From NCBI RefSeq assembly GCF_041687215.1, contig NZ_JAWLCI010000071.1, positions 1 through 25,311 on the forward strand: a DNA stretch of 25,311 nucleotides. Reading direction: 5' to 3'. A program made the position numbers and the translations under genes. This document shows positions 22,067-25,311 of this stretch, in pieces; the stretch's first letter is position 1, and each line of letters opens with the position of its first letter. This DNA comes from Mariniphaga sp041687215 (GTDB lineage Bacteria > Bacteroidota > Bacteroidia > Bacteroidales > Prolixibacteraceae). The notes beneath the pieces were generated by a model. That model searched no databases and had not been told where the DNA came from. It was given only the letters and a program-made list of their open reading frames with translations.

Positions 22067-24844
22067 TTATAATTTGATTATTTTCCCGTTAATCTTATAA
22101 TTGTTTATAATGAAATGATAGTAATAGATTCCGGCTGGAAGTTCTGCTATATTAACCGGTAAGTTGTGTTTTCCCTGTATTTGCCTTTCCGGATTAAGGG
22201 GTGTCATTATTTCCCTTCCAAGGCTGTCGAATATTTTTATGGATATTTTACTGTCGGAGTTTAACCGGTAACTAAAAGTTATTTTATCTTCTGCCGGGTT
22301 TGGCCAAACCTGCAGGTTTAAATCTGCTATCAGAGAATTTATTTCTTTATCGTCAACACCGGTAACATGGTAATTTAACAAAAGTGTATCTTCAAACGAA
22401 CCATCCATTTCATTGTCAACATATACGGTAAGTACACTCTCTTCAACATCTGTCCAGTTGATTATAAAACGGTGAGATGTATTTTTCTCAATAGTAATCT
22501 GGTCATTTACAAACCGTTCAAACCCACTGGAAGAAAAACTGTTCAGCTCAGCTCCATACTTTTTTGTGCTTCCATAATTATATAAAATCATCTGGTTGTC
22601 ATCAGGAGATTCAAACCTTATGGAATCATCCGGTTCAAGTGGCATAGGATGCAGGCGGAAAACTTTCTCCCTGTCCATTTCTTTTATGATTAAATCAATT
22701 TGGGCCTTTTTGCTTTCTTCATCAGGATTAGCTATTGAAAGACCATTGCCAAAAATCAGCCTGTCAGTTTGAGATTCTCCTGCATCATTTCGTTTGTATA
22801 TTAGTGCTTTATTGTTATAGAAAAAGAAAGCATTTGCGACTTCAGAGGTAAAATTGTCAAGTTTTACTGAGTAATTTCCACCCGGCAGATAATAAGCATA
22901 CGGTTTTCGCAAACTTCCTGTGGGAGGTATCAGCGGCACTGAGCCTTCAATGTCATATTTTAACTGGTCATCGTAATATCCGGCACTTTTCCCCTGGTTA
23001 TCCGTTATCCTGATATCCTCAAAACGATTGCCCCCTATCCTGATACTGTCGCCTGCAAGAATAAAATCAGAACGTTCTCCTTTTTTTAAGATGGGCTGTG
23101 ACAGATAAGCATTTGCATCACATTCCAGCTTTAAGTTTGTACTTCCTCCCCAATCAGGATAGTTATCATAGAACCAACTTCCGTTCCCTCCATTATCTTC
23201 AAGGTTGACTTGAATTTTTGCTTCAAAATCATTCGGGTAAGAATTATCATAAATGTCGATATAGTAAATGTTTTCATGATTGGCATCCTGCCGCAACTGA
23301 TAAGGAAGTACAGAATGTCCACCTGAACTATGATTATGCCAGAAAGAAATAGAACGGGGAGTAACATCAGCCTTACTGAAATGAGTTTTTAATTCATTTA
23401 CCACCTGAAGTGGAGTTATCTGATTAATAGCAGGTGGATTATCCCAGTTCTGGTCGGTAGGATCACCATAGCAATGGGCATAAATCCGGGTGATATTATC
23501 AATTACGGCCTCCGAAGAAGTTACGGACAGTGGGGTACCAAAAGCAGGAAATGTTGAGTATGTGCTCAGAAAAGCATCCTTTTTTGAAAAAGCAAGTGCA
23601 TTTGAACCTGCTATTGCGAAACATGAACCTCCCCAAGCGACGGTATCCGTGCTCCAGTTAGCAATTGCCATCGGAGAATAAATTCCCGTTGAAACATCAA
23701 AATAACAGGCATCCGTTGTAAAGGCTTTCACAAATGCCTCCCATGAAACAAAAGTATAAGGATTAATTTCTCCAAAAATTGGCGCCTGAACATCATCATA
23801 CAGTTGGTTGGTGAAAGGATCAATTCCTTTGTAATCGAACTGGTTGTAATACCATTCGGGCCACATATCTTCCGGGTAATTGGCAAATCCCCAACGGTCT
23901 GTTAAAATGTTGTATTGGGTCATTTCTCCATTGCTCTCCAACCGCGTGAGGAGGTAGGGCTTGATGTAAAAGATATTGCTCGAATCGAGTACTTCACCAG
24001 TTCCTTCAACCGTTAATTTTAAACGACATTTATCAGCCAACAATCCAGCAGTGATTTCCCAATCTAACTGACCAATGCTTCCAGGCGATGCTATACCTAT
24101 TTGCTGATATGATGCCCCATCATTTATACTATAACTGAGTATCAGGTTTTCAGTATCTGGACCACCATCCCATTTAATTGTTTCTGTTTCCCCTGAAATG
24201 AGTATGTCCTTATAATCAAGATTGGAAAACATACTTTGTGGGTTCACAGAGCTCAGTGTTATTCCATCAATCCAAGCCAATCCCAAAGCATTTAATGAGA
24301 ATGCATGATCCTGAAATAAATCAAATCCAATTCCTACTTCTACATTTTCTAATAAGATAGCAGAATCAGGATTAAATCCAGATCTGCAAGATGGGGGAGG
24401 GATCGGCACGACTATTTGTCTCCAACCTTCCGGACAATAATATTTTTTAAAAAAAGCAGAACCCGACGCTATACTATAACATGGTTTAGGGTCTTCATCA
24501 CCATAACGCAACACAACGGAATAGTTCAAAAAAAAACGAGTAGAGGTATGATATAAAACTTCAGTTTTTATTTTAAAAGAAAAATATCTTGGACGATCGT
24601 TGAAATTAACAACAAATTTACCAATAAGTGTTGGGCGGTGAATACTATCATAAAGGAAAGGTTCAAATCTGCAACAGAATCCTGTAGTATTCGTTGTGTC
24701 TTGAGTCGTATTCCAGGAAGTAGTCCATCCCGTGGGTTTCCCATCCTCCCATTCTTCAAAGTCCCATGGATTAGATTGAGCAAACGAAGCCAGACTGAAA
24801 ATACAACTGATTAAAAGGATTATAAGTTTTTTCATGGTTGCCAT
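22067..24844 (-). CDS. T9SS-exported protein with papain-like Cys-His-Asp/Asn motif, paralogue
   Basis: Same plan as the gene at 19196: signal peptide (Met1 at 24844 or, better, Met4 at 24835), N-terminal PWDFEEWEDGKPTGW domain, Ig-like domain, and a central domain with GGSCFAIAGSNALAF (Cys408), GGHSVLPY (His510) and IYDNSYP (Asp533/Asn534). It ends in a type A sorting domain. The active-site residues are conserved although the domain has diverged strongly, which argues for a functional site. Upstream lie a truncated lipoprotein frame and an intact triple-repeat promoter, so the pair may now be driven by operator G. The substrate is unknown; a secreted protease or peptide-crosslinking enzyme is possible. 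Confidence 0.85.
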   Translation of the reverse strand: MATMKKLIILLISCIFSLASFAQSNPWDFEEWEDGKPTGWTTSWNTTQDTTNTTGFCCRFEPFLYDSIHRPTLIGKFVVNFNDRPRYFSFKIKTEVLYHTSTRFFLNYSVVLRYGDEDPKPCYSIASGSAFFKKYYCPEGWRQIVVPIPPPSCRSGFNPDSAILLENVEVGIGFDLFQDHAFSLNALGLAWIDGITLSSVNPQSMFSNLDYKDILISGETETIKWDGGPDTENLILSYSINDGASYQQIGIASPGSIGQLDWEITAGLLADKCRLKLTVEGTGEVLDSSNIFYIKPYLLTRLESNGEMTQYNILTDRWGFANYPEDMWPEWYYNQFDYKGIDPFTNQLYDDVQAPIFGEINPYTFVSWEAFVKAFTTDACYFDVSTGIYSPMAIANWSTDTVAWGGSCFAIAGSNALAFSKKDAFLSTYSTFPAFGTPLSVTSSEAVIDNITRIYAHCYGDPTDQNWDNPPAINQITPLQVVNELKTHFSKADVTPRSISFWHNHSSGGHSVLPYQLRQDANHENIYYIDIYDNSYPNDFEAKIQVNLEDNGGNGSWFYDNYPDWGGSTNLKLECDANAYLSQPILKKGERSDFILAGDSIRIGGNRFEDIRITDNQGKSAGYYDDQLKYDIEGSVPLIPPTGSLRKPYAYYLPGGNYSVKLDNFTSEVANAFFFYNNKALIYKRNDAGESQTDRLIFGNGLSIANPDEESKKAQIDLIIKEMDREKVFRLHPMPLEPDDSIRFESPDDNQMILYNYGSTKKYGAELNSFSSSGFERFVNDQITIEKNTSHRFIINWTDVEESVLTVYVDNEMDGSFEDTLLLNYHVTGVDDKEINSLIADLNLQVWPNPAEDKITFSYRLNSDSKISIKIFDSLGREIMTPLNPERQIQGKHNLPVNIAELPAGIYYYHFIINNYKINGKIIKL

Positions 24845-24877
24845 GTTTTTAGTTGAATAAATGAAGTTAATACTGTA

Positions 24878-24988
24878 TTATCCACTGTTTCTGTAAAAAA
24901 AAGTGTTATCTTTTTCACATGCGGTGAAAAAAAGTGCGAAAGCATTTAGAATCAGAAATAAGTTTTTGATTTTCAAAGCATACTTCAT
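24878..24988 (-). pseudogene. Truncated lipoprotein: anchor without payload
   Basis: A 36-codon frame begins MKYALKIKNLFLILN and continues AFALFFTACEKDNTFF, with a lipobox (Cys24), then stops after YRNSG. It aligns with the anchor of the gene at 13467 (KIKTFILIVCAFALFFTGCERDEFF). The payload is missing, and the T9SS gene starts 33 bp on. It is most likely the remains of a barrel lipoprotein deleted at its 3' side. A short leader ORF that attenuates the T9SS operon is the other possibility. Confidence 0.65.
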
Positions 24989-25106
24989 TAATTTTTTGAT
25001 TTTAAAGTTTTTTATCTATTCAAGTTACGCCAAAAAATAATGTAAAACATAGCACGTATGTTACAAAAAGTTTAATCTATGTTGCAAAATCTTGTACGTA
25101 TGTTTC
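24989..25106 (-). promoter_or_regulatory. Leader and triple-repeat operator G
   Basis: Boxes lie at 25057-25064 (TATGTTAC), 25078-25085 (TATGTTGC) and 25099-25106 (TATGTTTC), at exact 21-bp steps, followed by AGGAGGGGTTTTCT as at array F. In gene orientation GGCGTAACTTGAAT follows. The nearest box is 68 bp from the relic start. The conservation of a promoter before a broken gene suggests it still serves the T9SS pair. Confidence 0.6.
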
Positions 25107-25216
25107 AGGAGGGGTTTTCTTTGTTTTTGGTGATGAAATTGCCTGGTATGTTGAGGATTTTTTGCTAAAAATGAAATCAGGTTCTGCGAGAATGATCATC
25201 AGATTTTTTTCAAATT

Positions 25217-25311
25217 GACACTGTTTCACAAAGTGTGTAATTAAAAATACCGAGGGTTTAGCTCTTTATAGCTGGACCCTTTTTTCAAATATGACAAGGA
25301 ACTGGTTCAGG
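25217..25311. mobile_element. IS256-family insertion sequence, end only
   Basis: The element end appears to be GACACTGTTTCACAAAGTGT (from 25217), followed by GTAATT, which resembles terminal repeats of IS256-like elements. The transposase C-terminus starts 49 bp inside. The element continues past the window, so its other end and any 8-bp target duplication (here TTCAAATT, 25209-25216) cannot be checked. It may have carried rearrangements into this locus. Confidence 0.65.
25266..25311 (-). CDS. IS256-type transposase, C-terminal fragment (cut by window)
   Basis: Fourteen codons, LNQFLVIFEKRVQL, precede a TAA stop. The LNQF-x-I-x-FE-x-R ending is typical of IS256/Mutator-family transposases. 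The N-terminal and catalytic parts lie beyond the window, so whether the gene is intact is unknown. Confidence 0.6.
   Translation of the reverse strand, partial: LNQFLVIFEKRVQL

Overview
The window is AT-rich, every gene lies on the minus strand, and the gene families point to a Bacteroidota member, most likely an environmental Marinilabiliales/Prolixibacteraceae-type organism. The evidence is a one-piece hybrid histidine kinase with an AraC output domain, Por/type IX (T9SS) C-terminal sorting domains, lipoproteins with an acidic tail after the lipobox, TAnnTTTG-like -7 boxes, and almost no Shine-Dalgarno sequences. The family-level assignment is inference.

Layout from left to right. (1) 71-2344: a hybrid sensor kinase/response regulator/AraC protein. 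(2) 2560-8703: a cluster of four lipoprotein genes. They share near-identical lipid-anchor and tether sequences, leaders and 3' structured elements but carry different payloads: a beta-helix, an unknown domain and two small GGTGRF-type barrels. An AraC-TolB-TPR membrane regulator (5075-6964) is embedded among them. (3) 9002-12714: four genes for a secreted esterase, a metallo-beta-lactamase-fold hydrolase, a secreted beta-helix protein and a C_GCAxxG_C_C redox-type protein. (4) 12847-19033: two more barrel proteins, a second AraC-TolB-TPR regulator, a decayed third one, and a secreted TPR protein. (5) 19196-24844: two tandem, partly identical, approximately 925-residue T9SS-exported proteins with a Cys-His-Asp/Asn papain-like signature. 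(6) 24878-25311: a truncated lipoprotein relic with an intact promoter array, then the edge of an IS256-type insertion sequence cut off by the window end.

The most interesting structure is a candidate regulon. Seven loci (start codons at 3997, 4891, 8566, 13302, 14036, 18917 and the relic at 24988) carry an upstream array of three, once four, TATGTTGC-like boxes (GCAACATA in gene orientation). The boxes are spaced 20-21 bp and lie 66-90 bp before the start codon. A 21-bp direct-repeat period is what AraC-family proteins such as AraC itself use. The window holds two membrane-anchored AraC-type regulators with the topology of ToxR/CadC (DNA-binding domain inside, TolB-like and TPR domains apparently outside), plus remains of a third. 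I infer that these regulators sense an envelope signal and drive a family of small surface lipoproteins and a periplasmic TPR protein.

The lipoprotein genes look like exchangeable cassettes: constant promoter, leader, anchor and 3' UTR with swapped payload. A relic barrel C-terminus out of frame behind the 168-residue gene, a decayed regulator, a truncated anchor ORF and duplicated promoter blocks all suggest active recombination. I saw no tRNA, rRNA or CRISPR array.
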